Both the position numbers and the translations under genes were made by a program. A stretch of 35,513 nt of DNA from Candidatus Halarchaeoplasma halalkaliphilum (GTDB lineage: Archaea > Thermoplasmatota > Thermoplasmata > Halarchaeoplasmatales > Halarchaeoplasmataceae), in NCBI GenBank assembly GCA_007133925.1, contig SLLU01000069.1, positions 1 to 35,513 on the forward strand. Reading direction: 5' to 3'. Every line of letters begins with the position of its first letter. Position 1 is the first letter of the stretch. The notes below the pieces were generated by a model. It searched no databases. It had not been told where the DNA came from and saw nothing but the letters and a program-made list of their open reading frames with translations. Below, one piece after another: positions 16,782-25,354 of the stretch.

Positions 16782-17303
16782 ATGGATGAATCCAAAGCAT
16801 TCGTCTCGACATTTTTGCTAGCACTATTCGTATATCTGTTTCTGACCCTGGCCGCAGGGAGGTCCATGATTGAGGGATCCATCCTGTGGAGCGTGGAAGA
16901 GTTGGTGCTCGGTATATCCATCGCACTGATAGTTGGTGCCGTGGGGAGCAGCATCCTCTGTCGCTCGGGCAACTACAGGATGCTCAATCCTTTGAGATGG
17001 TTGATCATATTGGTTTACTGTGTTCCCCTCTTCGTGGAGATGGTGAAGGCAAATATGGACATGGCCTACAGGGTGATAACAGGGAAGATAGATCCGGGCA
17101 TTGTAAGGATAAGCCCGAAACTGAAAACGGACCTGGGTATCACCGCCCTGGCCAATTCCATCACCCTGACACCGGGAACCCTCACCGTGGATGTGGACGA
17201 TGAAACCGGGGACCTTTTCATACACTGGATAAACGTGGGGAAAAACCCCACGAAAACCATCGCAGGTAACTTCCTGCCGTGGATAAGGAGGTTTGCGGAA
17301 TGA
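16782..17303 (+). CDS. mbhA: Mbh subunit A (MnhE-like antiporter subunit)
   Basis: First gene of the membrane-bound hydrogenase operon. The 173 residues match the MnhE/MrpE family of multisubunit Na+/H+ antiporters: N-terminal membrane helices (about 8-25 and 38-58), then LRWLIILVYCVPLFVEMVKANMDMAYRVITG, and a soluble tail with the family signature NSITLTPGTLTVDVDDETGDLFIHWIN. ATG 16782 is chosen over an in-frame ATG at 16767 because GGAGGAGA lies at the correct distance before it. The stop overlaps the start of mbhB (ATGA). Confidence 0.93.
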   Translation: MDESKAFVSTFLLALFVYLFLTLAAGRSMIEGSILWSVEELVLGISIALIVGAVGSSILCRSGNYRMLNPLRWLIILVYCVPLFVEMVKANMDMAYRVITGKIDPGIVRISPKLKTDLGITALANSITLTPGTLTVDVDDETGDLFIHWINVGKNPTKTIAGNFLPWIRRFAE

Positions 17304-17569
17304 ACCTGTCATTTGAATTCTATCTGGTGGCGGTGGTGTTCGTGTTCTACATATTGATCTCAGTGTTGAGACTGTTTTTGGGCCCGACCGCACCGGATCG
17401 GGCTGTGGCACTGGATACCATAAACACGCTGGTAGTCGCCAGTATGGTGGGCCTGGGTGCCGCCACATGGGAAACCCTGTTCATAGACATAGCCATAGTT
17501 TATGCCATACTATCCTTCGTGACCACCCTTTACATAGCGAAATATCTTGAGGGGGTGAAGGAGGGATGA
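17300..17569 (+). CDS. mbhB: Mbh subunit B (MnhF-like)
   Basis: This 89-residue hydrophobic protein has three membrane helices and the MnhF signature RLFLGPTAPDRAVALDTIN. It forms part of the ion-translocating arm. ATG 17300 overlaps the mbhA stop by four bases and has AAGGAGG before it; a frame extension further upstream is not used. The stop overlaps mbhC. Confidence 0.92.
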   Translation: MNLSFEFYLVAVVFVFYILISVLRLFLGPTAPDRAVALDTINTLVVASMVGLGAATWETLFIDIAIVYAILSFVTTLYIAKYLEGVKEG

Positions 17570-17931
17570 TATTCACGGCCTTCCTTTACGGGCTTTTGGT
17601 GGTATCTGTTCTGTTCAACGGCCTGGGCGTAATCGGCCTACATCGGTTCCCTGATGTTTACACCCGACTGCATGCGGCCACAAAATGCACCACCTTCGGA
17701 ACCATATTCATGACCTTTGCGGTGATGGCTTACAGTGGTTACATGTACTACACGAACCCGGACCAGACAGAATATCTCAACATGTCCCTTCACACCCTGG
17801 CAGCCCTTGTGGCCATATTGATAACCAATCCTACCGGAGCACATGCCATAGCCAGGGCTGCCCACAGAGTGGGCATCAAGCCCAAATTCGCTTCCGTGGA
17901 CCATCTGGCGAAAAAGGAGGGATACCCATGA
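17566..17931 (+). CDS. mbhC: Mbh subunit C (MnhG-like)
   Basis: A 121-residue MnhG-family subunit with the typical segment FNGLGVIGLHRFPDVYTRLHAATKCTTFGT followed by two more membrane helices and a short cytosolic tail. It is translationally coupled at both ends by ATGA overlaps. Confidence 0.92.
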   Translation: MIFTAFLYGLLVVSVLFNGLGVIGLHRFPDVYTRLHAATKCTTFGTIFMTFAVMAYSGYMYYTNPDQTEYLNMSLHTLAALVAILITNPTGAHAIARAAHRVGIKPKFASVDHLAKKEGYP

Positions 17932-18179
17932 TCTACTTTGTACTCCAGATACTGGTCCTAGTGGGACTCGTGATGACATCCCTGGCCGTGATACTGTTCA
18001 AAGACCTGATCTCGGCGGCCATATCCCTGGGGGCATCCAGTTTGATACTTTCCCTCCAGTTCTACCTTCTCCGGGCTCCGGACGTTGCCATAGCCGAAGC
18101 CGCAGTTGGTGCAGCCTTGACCACCGCCATCTTTATTTTCGCCATCAAAGCAAGTCAGAGAGAGGAGGGGTATCGATGA
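17928..18179 (+). CDS. mbhD: Mbh subunit D (DUF4040-type)
   Basis: At 83 residues this corresponds to the MbhD/DUF4040 segment related to the C-terminal part of large MrpA. Three membrane helices are visible, with the conserved LRAPDVAIAEAAVGAALTTAIF containing the buried acidic residues of the family. The real start is ATG 17928, overlapping the mbhC stop. The same frame continues open upstream inside mbhC, but that part overlaps mbhC and is a shadow. Confidence 0.9.
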   Translation: MIYFVLQILVLVGLVMTSLAVILFKDLISAAISLGASSLILSLQFYLLRAPDVAIAEAAVGAALTTAIFIFAIKASQREEGYR

Positions 18180-18475
18180 GGAAATTGGTAGCGTTCCTGG
18201 CCATAATGATCATCTTCGCCTTCCTGGTCATCACAGCAGTGGAACTGAGGGGAGATGATGGGGGTTTCGGGGAGCCCGTGAATACAGAGATGGACGAATA
18301 CTTTTTGGAGAACAGTCAATCTCACAATCAGGTAAACAACATTGTAACCGCCATCCTGTTCGATTACAGGGGGCTGGATACCCTGGGCGAAGCCACTGTG
18401 CTGTTCGCCGCCGTATCCGGGGTTTTGACCGTGCTCAGGAAGATGAAACCGGTGAAAAGGGGTGGTAAAAGATGA
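18176..18475 (+). CDS. mbhE: Mbh subunit E
   Basis: The 99 residues comprise an N-terminal membrane helix, an extracytoplasmic loop with NQVNNIVTAILFDYRGLDTLGEATVLF (an MbhE/MrpA C-terminal signature), and a second helix ending in a basic tail. In MrpA-type antiporters this part is fused with other domains; here it is a separate gene, as in Thermococcales Mbh. Overlaps both neighbours by four bases. Confidence 0.9.
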   Translation: MRKLVAFLAIMIIFAFLVITAVELRGDDGGFGEPVNTEMDEYFLENSQSHNQVNNIVTAILFDYRGLDTLGEATVLFAAVSGVLTVLRKMKPVKRGGKR

Positions 18476-18939
18476 ACTGGGAGATGTCCAAGATCGTCCG
18501 AACGGTCACCGACATAATGGTAGTTCCCATAATCGTGTATGGTATCTATCTTATCGTACACGGGCATCTCACACCCGGAGGGGGTTTCCAGGGAGGCGCC
18601 GTCATAGCGTCATCCACCGCGCTTCTGATCATCGCATACGGTTCATTCAGGGACCATAAAGCGGACCTGTCCTCCATAGAATCCATAGGCCTTACACTGT
18701 TCATTATTTTGGCACTGTTGGGCTTGTTCTTGGGGGCGACCATGTTCCACAATTACAGCGCGGGAACGGGCGGGCTGTTCGGAGGGACTGTTCCCCAGGG
18801 CATAAACCCGGGATACATAAACACCGGGGGCACGGTGCCCCTGATGAACATCATGGTTGGCCTTGAGGTCGCCGCCGCACTCAGTTTGATCCTCTTGATG
18901 ATGGGAAAAGCCAGTGATTCAGTGGAGGTGGAAGCATGA
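18472..18939 (+). CDS. mbhF: Mbh subunit F (MnhB-like)
   Basis: A 155-residue MnhB-family subunit with four membrane helices. The family motif GHLTPGGGFQGGAVIASS is present near residues 31-48, and a glycine-rich loop (GTGGLFGGTVPQGINPGYINTGG) precedes the last helix. Start and stop overlap adjacent genes, supporting tight coupling. Confidence 0.92.
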   Translation: MNWEMSKIVRTVTDIMVVPIIVYGIYLIVHGHLTPGGGFQGGAVIASSTALLIIAYGSFRDHKADLSSIESIGLTLFIILALLGLFLGATMFHNYSAGTGGLFGGTVPQGINPGYINTGGTVPLMNIMVGLEVAAALSLILLMMGKASDSVEVEA

Positions 18940-19289
18940 ACCAGTGGGTGATTGCGCTGCCTTTCATAACGGTGGCCCTGCTAATATCCCTGGGATTGTA
19001 CACCATACTCTTCAAAAGGAACCTAATCAAGATGATCATGGGTCTGGCCATAATACAGAACGGTGTCAATCTCTTTCTGGTTTCCCTTGCCTACCGTGAG
19101 GGTTACGCCGCACCCATATGGACCAGTGCGCCCGGAGAGGATATGGTGCTACCAACATCCCATGCATTGACCCTCACCAGCATCGTGATAGGTTTAGCCA
19201 CCACGGCTCTGATGCTTTCATTCGTGATAATGCTGAAAAAGCACAAAGGGTCCGTTGACTCTTTCAAGAACAGGAGGTGCAGAGAATGA
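18936..19289 (+). CDS. mbhG: Mbh subunit G (MnhC/NuoK-like)
   Basis: A 117-residue MnhC/NuoK homologue with three membrane helices and the motif RNLIKMIMGLAIIQNGVNLFLVS, followed by PTSHALTLTSIVIGLATTALMLS. NuoK-type subunits take part in ion movement at the junction between hydrogenase and antiporter modules. Overlaps mbhF and mbhH. Confidence 0.92.
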   Translation: MNQWVIALPFITVALLISLGLYTILFKRNLIKMIMGLAIIQNGVNLFLVSLAYREGYAAPIWTSAPGEDMVLPTSHALTLTSIVIGLATTALMLSFVIMLKKHKGSVDSFKNRRCRE

Positions 19290-20806
19290 GTATGGACCTT
19301 GTATCGGCCTCTCCAGCCTTCGTCCTCGGCATTCCGTTGTTGTTTGCGTTCCTTACACCCCTAGCCAACCGGGTCTCCAAGGACCTGAGGGATGCCATGT
19401 TCGTGATAGGGTTGCTCCTTACCGCCCTGTTCGTGGGGATAATGGCATACGAGGTGTACACCTCCGGTAGCTGGATCTATGTATTCGGTTCCGAGGAGAG
19501 TCGGCCCACCCAGACCGCTTCATACTTCAGGATAATGTTCGCCGCAGATGGCTTCTCCGCCCTGGCATCCATAACCATGGTGATAACCGCTTTGGGAGCG
19601 GGGCTGTATTCCTTCGCATACATGGAAGGTAACACAGGTATGGAAAAGTTCTACACACTTTTTTTCCTCACCCTTGCAGGTGTCATGGGTATGGTACTAA
19701 CAGCGGACCTCTTCAACCTCTTCGTTTGGTTCGAAGTGACATCAATAGCGTCCTGCGGCCTCGTGGCCTTCCAGAACTACAAGGTGAAGAGCGTGGAAGC
19801 CGCCCTTAAATACATGTTCATAAGCGTGCTCGGAGGGTTGTTCTTTTTGGTATCCATAGGTCTGCTCTACGGTGAATACGGTGTACTGAACTTTTTCCTT
19901 CTGGCGGACGCACTCACTGGAGGTATGATAGACAAGGTGGCCCTGTCCATAATCATCGTAGTGTTCGCCATGAAGGCCAGTAGCGTGCCCATGCACATGT
20001 GGGCACCGGATGTTTATGCGGAATCCCCCGGTTCGGTCACACCCTTCATTGCGATCACGTCCCTGGGGTCCCTCTTCGTACTCACACGGATAATATTCAC
20101 CCTGTTCAGGTATTCCTTCGGTGTTGCGGCCGTGGGCCATCTGCTGATCATACTGGGTCTTCTATCCATGTTCGTGGGCATATCCATGGCCCTGAAGCAG
20201 AGTGATGTGAAGAGATTGATAGCGTACCTTTCCGTGTCCCAGATAGGATACATGCTCATGGCCATAGGAGTGGCCTTCGCCACCCTGGATTCTGCGGATT
20301 ATTCCTCTTTCGGAGCCATGGCCCTTGAAGGTGGCTTGTTCCATATGATCAACGACGGAGTTTACAAAGCCCTGCTCTTCCTTTCCGCTGCCTCGGTGGT
20401 CTATGCCACGGGCATAGGGGATCTGAACAAGCTCGGGGGTCTGGCACACAAGATGCCTTACACCACCATGTTCTTCCTCCTGGGTGGATTATCCATAGCC
20501 GGTGTTCCGCCCCTTTCCGGATTCAGCTCGAAATTGCTAATATACCAATCGGTGTACCTCTACCACCCCATACTGGCCATAATAGCACTGGTGGTGAGCA
20601 TAATCACATTCGCACTGATAGGTAAGATATTCTACAGTGCGTTCCTGGGCCCGGATCAGGGTCTAACCAGAGGGGAGGTACCCAGGTCCATGCTGGTGGC
20701 CATGGGGATCCTTACAGTAGTAGTCATATTGTTCAGCCTGTTCCCCAACTACGTTGTGGCGGAGATAGTGGTACCCGCGGTAGAGGGTTTGGGGGTGGTG
20801 GCGTGA
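19286..20806 (+). CDS. mbhH: Mbh subunit H (MnhD/NuoN-like antiporter subunit)
   Basis: The largest antiporter subunit, 506 residues with about 14 predicted membrane helices. Key charged residues of the MrpD/NuoLMN family are present: Glu150 in WFEVTS, Lys175 in AALKYMF and Lys231 in AMKASSVPMHMWAPDVY. ATG 19286 follows AGGAGGTG at a good distance and overlaps the mbhG stop; a GTG nine bases earlier lies inside that ribosome site and is not used. This subunit most likely carries the ion-translocating channel. Confidence 0.95.
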   Translation: MSMDLVSASPAFVLGIPLLFAFLTPLANRVSKDLRDAMFVIGLLLTALFVGIMAYEVYTSGSWIYVFGSEESRPTQTASYFRIMFAADGFSALASITMVITALGAGLYSFAYMEGNTGMEKFYTLFFLTLAGVMGMVLTADLFNLFVWFEVTSIASCGLVAFQNYKVKSVEAALKYMFISVLGGLFFLVSIGLLYGEYGVLNFFLLADALTGGMIDKVALSIIIVVFAMKASSVPMHMWAPDVYAESPGSVTPFIAITSLGSLFVLTRIIFTLFRYSFGVAAVGHLLIILGLLSMFVGISMALKQSDVKRLIAYLSVSQIGYMLMAIGVAFATLDSADYSSFGAMALEGGLFHMINDGVYKALLFLSAASVVYATGIGDLNKLGGLAHKMPYTTMFFLLGGLSIAGVPPLSGFSSKLLIYQSVYLYHPILAIIALVVSIITFALIGKIFYSAFLGPDQGLTRGEVPRSMLVAMGILTVVVILFSLFPNYVVAEIVVPAVEGLGVVA

Positions 20807-21141
20807 TAGATATACTCTTGAAGGACATGTGGAGTCCCATCGTCTTCATAATAGTATCCTTGCTGACAGCATTGGTTGCCTACATGTTCTACAGGATAGG
20901 CGATGAGGGATACAAGCGTACGAGACACAAGGGAGAACCCTTCATATCGGGTAACATGCCCCCCAAGGACCCAAGGATGATACACGTGGGCGGGGATAAC
21001 GTGTTCTGGGGATTCACCCACGCCCTGAGAAAATATCTTGATCCCCTGGTCAAAGCTCACACGGGGATCATCAACGATTATGTTTACTGGATGGTCATAA
21101 CCATGGCACTGGTGCTGATATACGTCTATTTATTAATATGA
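20803..21141 (+). CDS. mbhI: Mbh subunit I
   Basis: At 112 residues it has a membrane helix at each end (about 10-30 and 92-111) and a cytosolic middle part with MPPKDPRMIHVGGDNVFWGFTHALRKYL. It corresponds to MbhI, which links the antiporter and hydrogenase modules. The start is GTG at 20803, overlapping the mbhH stop (GTGA). It is the only gene of the operon with a non-ATG start. Confidence 0.85.
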   Translation: MIDILLKDMWSPIVFIIVSLLTALVAYMFYRIGDEGYKRTRHKGEPFISGNMPPKDPRMIHVGGDNVFWGFTHALRKYLDPLVKAHTGIINDYVYWMVITMALVLIYVYLLI

Positions 21142-21152
21142 GGTGAAATGTC

Positions 21153-21596
21153 ATGAAACTCACAAAAACCTTCGATAAAGCGCTCTGGGTCTTCCACGTG
21201 AACAGCGGGTCGTGTAACGGCTGTGACATTGAGATAGTTGCGGCATTGACTCCACGTTACGATGTGGAAAGATTTGGCATAAAACTGGTTGGTTCTCCTA
21301 GACATGCGGATGTGCTGCTCTTCACCGGCCCTGTCACAAGAAAGATGAAGGAACGCGTACTCAGGGTCATCGACCAGACCCCCGAACCAAAGGTGGTGAT
21401 GGTGGTAGGTAACTGCGGCAGTACCACTGGGGTATTCTACGATAGTTACGCCATAGATGGACCCATAGACACCCTTTTGCCCCCAGGGACCCACATAGTT
21501 TACGTAACCGGTTGTCCCGTGCGACCGGAGAATCTCATCAACGGTGTTAAGGAAGCATGGTTATACCTGGAAAAACTACGAGGTGATGATAAATGA
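21153..21596 (+). CDS. mbhJ: Mbh subunit J (NiFe hydrogenase small subunit, NuoB-like)
   Basis: Electron-transfer small subunit of a group 4 NiFe hydrogenase. The 147 residues carry the four ligands of the proximal [4Fe-4S] cluster: C21 and C24 in SGSCNGCDIE, C88 in VVGNCGS and C121 in VTGCPVRPE. It passes electrons from the MbhN clusters to the NiFe site in MbhL. A GAGGTGA ribosome site lies before the ATG. Confidence 0.95.
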   Translation: MKLTKTFDKALWVFHVNSGSCNGCDIEIVAALTPRYDVERFGIKLVGSPRHADVLLFTGPVTRKMKERVLRVIDQTPEPKVVMVVGNCGSTTGVFYDSYAIDGPIDTLLPPGTHIVYVTGCPVRPENLINGVKEAWLYLEKLRGDDK

Positions 21597-22186
21597 AGAG
21601 TATAAAGCTCCCCATGAGCATGGACCAGCTGGAGGCCTATTTCAAAAAACATCTGGGCCAAGGAATACACGATCTAAGGAGGGAGGAGATCAAGAAAGGT
21701 ATCAAGCGGAAGCCCATGAAGCTTATATGGTTCACCGTGGACAGAAAATACTTTCGGAAAGCGGTCATGCTGGTATCCCAAATACACATACCCCATCTGT
21801 CGGTCACCTCCGGTTCGGACAGGGGCGATTTCGTGGAGTTGATTTATCACTTCGCTGTGAATTACGGACATCCGGGAGATGAGGTGAGCGTGAACATAAA
21901 GGTCCACCTGCCCAAGGATGACCTGACCATCCCCACCATCACGGACATGGTCCCCGGGGCCATAACCACTGAAAGGGAGAAGCAAGAATTTTTGGGGATA
22001 ACGGTCAAGGGTATCCCGGATTCCAGACGACTATGGCTGGATGAGAATTTCCCCAGGGACAGATACCCGTGGAGGTGGGATGAAACGGGCATGGAAAGTA
22101 TGTCAAGGTACGTTCACGACGAGAGCGAGGCCTCCAACCCGCCCACTGCCAAGAACCCCAGGAGAGGAGGTGACAAGGATGAGTGA
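21593..22186 (+). CDS. mbhK: Mbh subunit K (NuoC-like)
   Basis: A 197-residue NuoC/30-kDa subunit homologue, a structural component of the peripheral arm. The core contains KLIWFTVDRKYFRKAVMLV and HFAVNYGHPGDEVSVNIKVHLPKDD, and the family signature appears as GITVKGIPDSRRLWLDENFP. The C-terminal 35 residues are polar, probably disordered, and overlap the mbhL ribosome site. Confidence 0.9.
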   Translation: MKSIKLPMSMDQLEAYFKKHLGQGIHDLRREEIKKGIKRKPMKLIWFTVDRKYFRKAVMLVSQIHIPHLSVTSGSDRGDFVELIYHFAVNYGHPGDEVSVNIKVHLPKDDLTIPTITDMVPGAITTEREKQEFLGITVKGIPDSRRLWLDENFPRDRYPWRWDETGMESMSRYVHDESEASNPPTAKNPRRGGDKDE

Positions 22187-23417
22187 CAAGAACACCTATC
22201 AAGTCCCCATAGGACCAATACATCCAGCCTTCAAGGAGCCGTTCATGGTCAATTTCGTCCTGGATGGAGAAACCATAGTAGATGCCGAGGCGCACCCCGG
22301 GATGAACCACAGGGGCGTAGAGTTCATGGGGATGCACAGGAACCCACTGAAAGTGATCCCCCTGGCAGAGCGCATATGCGGTATATGCTCCATCGTTCAC
22401 CAGCACATGTTCACTACCGCAACAGAACATGCCGCAGGCATAGAGCCCACCGAACGTGCCAGATACATAAGAACCATACTTGCAGAATTGGAAAGGATCC
22501 ATTCCCACGTACTTTGGGCCGGGGTGGCCGCCCATGAGATAGGTTTCGACACACACCTCCACTTCACATGGAAGGTGAGGGAAAGGGTCATGGACCTTCT
22601 AGAATACATCACTGGCAACAGGGTCAACTATGCCATGTGGACCATAGGGGGCGTAAACCGTGATATCACAAAGAAAATGTATCCCAAGATAGAAGACACA
22701 CTACTTTACTACGAGTCACTCTACGGAAAATTAGAGGACATATTCCTGGGTGACACGAGCATACGACTTAGGACCAGGAACGTGGGCATACTCACGGAAG
22801 AAGATGCCCTACGCTTGTGCGGAGTGGGACCCACGGTCAGGGCCTCAGGGGTGAGAAAGGATGTCAGGATAGACCAGCCCTATGCAGCCTACGGTGATCT
22901 GGATCTGGATTATGTGATCCCTTCCTCCTTCGGTTACGAGAACACCGGAGATGTGTTCTCCAAGACCCTAGTACGGTTGAAGGAGATACCCCAATCCATA
23001 GACCTCATCAGACAGTGCGTTGACGGGATGCCGGATGGGGACATAGACAGTGAACCGAGGAAAGCGGTCCTGATCAATAAGCTTAAAAAGGCGGACGGCG
23101 AGGGGATCGGTCGTATAGAGGCACCCAGGGGAGAGGCATTTCATTACGTGAGATTGGAGGGTGGAATGGAAGAAGTTGCCAACTGGAAGGTGAGGGCGTC
23201 AACATACAACAACCTGACGACCTATCGCCCCATGTTCATGGGTGAGCAGATAGCGGATATCCCCATAATTGCCGCATGCATAGACCCCTGTATAGGTTGC
23301 ATGGATCGTGCCGAGGTGGTGGATGTTAGGTCAGGGGAGAGAAAACATTTCAGTCACGAGGAACTGCACCGGCTCAGCGTTGAGAAGACAAAAATGCTTT
23401 TGGGAGGATTACCATGA
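22179..23417 (+). CDS. mbhL: Mbh subunit L (NiFe hydrogenase catalytic large subunit)
   Basis: This subunit reduces protons to H2 at the NiFe centre. The 412 residues contain both nickel-binding pairs, C67 and C70 in ERICGICS and C371 and C374 in DPCIGC. It is therefore a true hydrogenase, not a relative such as Mbx or complex I NuoD, which lack these cysteines. About 38 residues follow the last cysteine; whether the C-terminus is cleaved cannot be read from sequence. ATG 22179 sits after GGAGGTGA and overlaps the mbhK stop. The frame is open further upstream, but that stretch overlaps mbhK. Confidence 0.96.
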   Translation: MSDKNTYQVPIGPIHPAFKEPFMVNFVLDGETIVDAEAHPGMNHRGVEFMGMHRNPLKVIPLAERICGICSIVHQHMFTTATEHAAGIEPTERARYIRTILAELERIHSHVLWAGVAAHEIGFDTHLHFTWKVRERVMDLLEYITGNRVNYAMWTIGGVNRDITKKMYPKIEDTLLYYESLYGKLEDIFLGDTSIRLRTRNVGILTEEDALRLCGVGPTVRASGVRKDVRIDQPYAAYGDLDLDYVIPSSFGYENTGDVFSKTLVRLKEIPQSIDLIRQCVDGMPDGDIDSEPRKAVLINKLKKADGEGIGRIEAPRGEAFHYVRLEGGMEEVANWKVRASTYNNLTTYRPMFMGEQIADIPIIAACIDPCIGCMDRAEVVDVRSGERKHFSHEELHRLSVEKTKMLLGGLP

Positions 23418-24412
23418 ATTTTGAGGAATGGACTCTGAGGCTTTTGGTAATACTGGTCTTGCCTTTCATCGGGATATTCCTGGGGCTCGCATACAAGGGC
23501 TTCGACAGGAAGATATCCGCCATGATGCAGTCCCGGATAGGACCACCCCTGAGGCAGCCCTTCAGGGATGTGAAGAAACTGTTCATGAAGGAGAATATAA
23601 TCCCGGACCACGCCGTGGCCTGGGTCTTCCATGGAGCACCTCTGTTCGCCCTTATCGCCCCGCTTGTAGCCCTGGCCTACCTACCCCTGGGACCCTTCGA
23701 ACCGGTAATGGAGGGCTACGGGGATCTCATATTGATACTATACCTACTGGCGATACCTGCCGTGGCCATGGCCATGGGAGGGTTGGCATCCGGTTCACCC
23801 TATGCCACCGTCGGTGCCCAGCGTGAGCTCGTCCTCATGATGAGCTATGAGTTCCCCCTTGCCATCGCGGCGGTGACAATTGCATGGAAATATGAGAGCT
23901 TTTCCCTGGCAGCCATATCCCAAACACCCGTCTGGAGTATGGTGGGTCCCATGGGAGCCTTGGGCCTATTGCTGATCGCCCTGGGCCTATTCGCCGTACT
24001 CCCAGGAGAATTATCAAAGGTGCCCTTTGACCAGGCCGAGGCGGAAACCGAGCTTGGAGGAGGGCTGTTCGTTGAATATTCCGGCAGGAACCTGGGTGTG
24101 TTCTATCTGGCAGAGGCCGTGAAGATGGTGGTTGTGGGGGCCCTGCTGATCGCCCTTCTGTTCCCCCATAACATATCCCAGTGGTACTCCTTCGGGGGAC
24201 CTGAATTGCTGGGAGTTTCGGTGCTCGGTACCGTTGCTGACGTTCTCTTCTTCCTATTCAAACTGCTGATCATAATATACGCGGGAGTGTCCCTGGTAAG
24301 GGTGGCCCTTGCCAGGTTCCAAATAGACAAAGCCAGTTACTTCTACTGGGTACCCATGACACTCCTGGGACTCCTGGGAACGGTACTGGTCGTGATGGAA
24401 GGAGTAATATGA
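23414..24412 (+). CDS. mbhM: Mbh subunit M (NuoH-like membrane anchor)
   Basis: A 332-residue NuoH homologue with about eight membrane helices. It anchors the hydrogenase arm to the membrane. Conserved NuoH segments are visible: RKISAMMQSRIGPPLRQPF and KVPFDQAEAETELGGGLFVEYSG, the latter rich in the acidic residues thought to couple electron transfer to ion movement. Overlaps the mbhL stop (ATGA). Confidence 0.95.
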   Translation: MNFEEWTLRLLVILVLPFIGIFLGLAYKGFDRKISAMMQSRIGPPLRQPFRDVKKLFMKENIIPDHAVAWVFHGAPLFALIAPLVALAYLPLGPFEPVMEGYGDLILILYLLAIPAVAMAMGGLASGSPYATVGAQRELVLMMSYEFPLAIAAVTIAWKYESFSLAAISQTPVWSMVGPMGALGLLLIALGLFAVLPGELSKVPFDQAEAETELGGGLFVEYSGRNLGVFYLAEAVKMVVVGALLIALLFPHNISQWYSFGGPELLGVSVLGTVADVLFFLFKLLIIIYAGVSLVRVALARFQIDKASYFYWVPMTLLGLLGTVLVVMEGVI

Positions 24413-24422
24413 GGTGATATGA

Positions 24423-24827
24423 ATGCCAACATCTACCGTATTCACACTGATAAGACAACTGGTCACCAAAAAGGCGACCAACAAATTTCCGGTGACATAT
24501 GCTCCGGACAACATGCACGCAGCAGCAGCGGAGATCCAGAAAGGCAGGTTGAAGATCAACCCGCCGGTGGAGCTACCTCCGAACTTCCGGGGAAAGCTGG
24601 CCTATGACGTTGATGCATGCATAGGCTGCAAGATATGTTTGAAGGTCTGTCCGTCGGAGGCGCTGGTCTTTAAACCGGAGGAAAAGAAGATCAAGCATTA
24701 CGTATCACGGTGCACCTTCTGCAGCCAGTGTGTGGACGTTTGCCCCAAGGATTGTTTGAAGATGTCGGACGAGTTCCTCATAGCCGGATTGGATAAGTAC
24801 GGTAAGGATATGGTCCTGAACCCCTGA
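24423..24827 (+). CDS. mbhN: Mbh subunit N (NuoI-like 2x[4Fe-4S] subunit)
   Basis: Last gene of the operon, 134 residues. Two ferredoxin-type motifs bind two [4Fe-4S] clusters: C66, C69, C72, C76 and C97, C100, C103, C107. It takes electrons from reduced ferredoxin and passes them to MbhJ. The stop codon is directly adjacent to the stop codon of the protease gene on the other strand, leaving no space for a separate terminator. Confidence 0.94.
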   Translation: MPTSTVFTLIRQLVTKKATNKFPVTYAPDNMHAAAAEIQKGRLKINPPVELPPNFRGKLAYDVDACIGCKICLKVCPSEALVFKPEEKKIKHYVSRCTFCSQCVDVCPKDCLKMSDEFLIAGLDKYGKDMVLNP

Positions 24828-25271
24828 TCACAGCCAGGGTATATCCTTCCATCCGTCGGTCATGAGTAATTCCAGCAGTTCCCCCTTTGCCCTTTCCAGC
24901 TCCGGGGTCATGCCCTCCCGTAGAGACATATCCTTGGGTTGAATTCCTATTAGCGTTACGGTTTCCGCCTTCCCGGCCAGGAAATCCATAACCAAAGAAA
25001 GGGGCAGTGCGTGGGTACTCATGGTGAAGACACCCAACCTATCCCTGGGGACCCTGCGTATCTCTCCGGGTTCCAGACCCATGTTCGCCGCATCCACGAT
25101 GACCACTTCTTGGTATATCCCCTCTTCGATGTGGGGGATGAAATTTTCTGGCATGGTGCCGCAGTCCTCAACATCCCACCCGTCCCGTTCAAATCCCCGG
25201 GCCACCTCCTCGCCGATGGCATCATCGCCCCTTATGTCGTTTCCCACGCCCAGGAGGATGTTTTTCTTCAT
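24828..25271 (-). CDS. Hydrogenase maturation protease (HycI/HyaD family)
   Basis: The 147 residues match the nickel-dependent endopeptidases that cut the C-terminal extension of NiFe hydrogenase large subunits. Motifs: GVGNDIRGDDAIG (D17 at the first nickel-ligand position), VIVDAANMG (D60) and STHALPLS (H87). Its position at the end of the mbh operon makes MbhL the obvious substrate, though it is transcribed from the opposite strand and so is controlled separately. ATG 25271 is the natural start. Confidence 0.92.
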   Translation of the reverse strand: MKKNILLGVGNDIRGDDAIGEEVARGFERDGWDVEDCGTMPENFIPHIEEGIYQEVVIVDAANMGLEPGEIRRVPRDRLGVFTMSTHALPLSLVMDFLAGKAETVTLIGIQPKDMSLREGMTPELERAKGELLELLMTDGWKDIPWL

Positions 25272-25354
25272 GTCCCCGGGAGCAATGGGCAGGCATAATA
25301 AACATTTCCCAAAGAGAAAATTATTTGATACCCCTTTACTTAACCTACTTGGAC

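Noticed and set aside
16824-17468. A 214-codon minus-strand frame opposite mbhA/mbhB
   Set aside because: It has a Pro/His-rich, low-complexity product with no domain, lying opposite well-supported hydrogenase genes.
22041-22178. Longer N-terminus for MbhL
   Set aside because: It would overlap mbhK extensively, and a strong GGAGGTGA precedes ATG 22179, whose product begins like the family.
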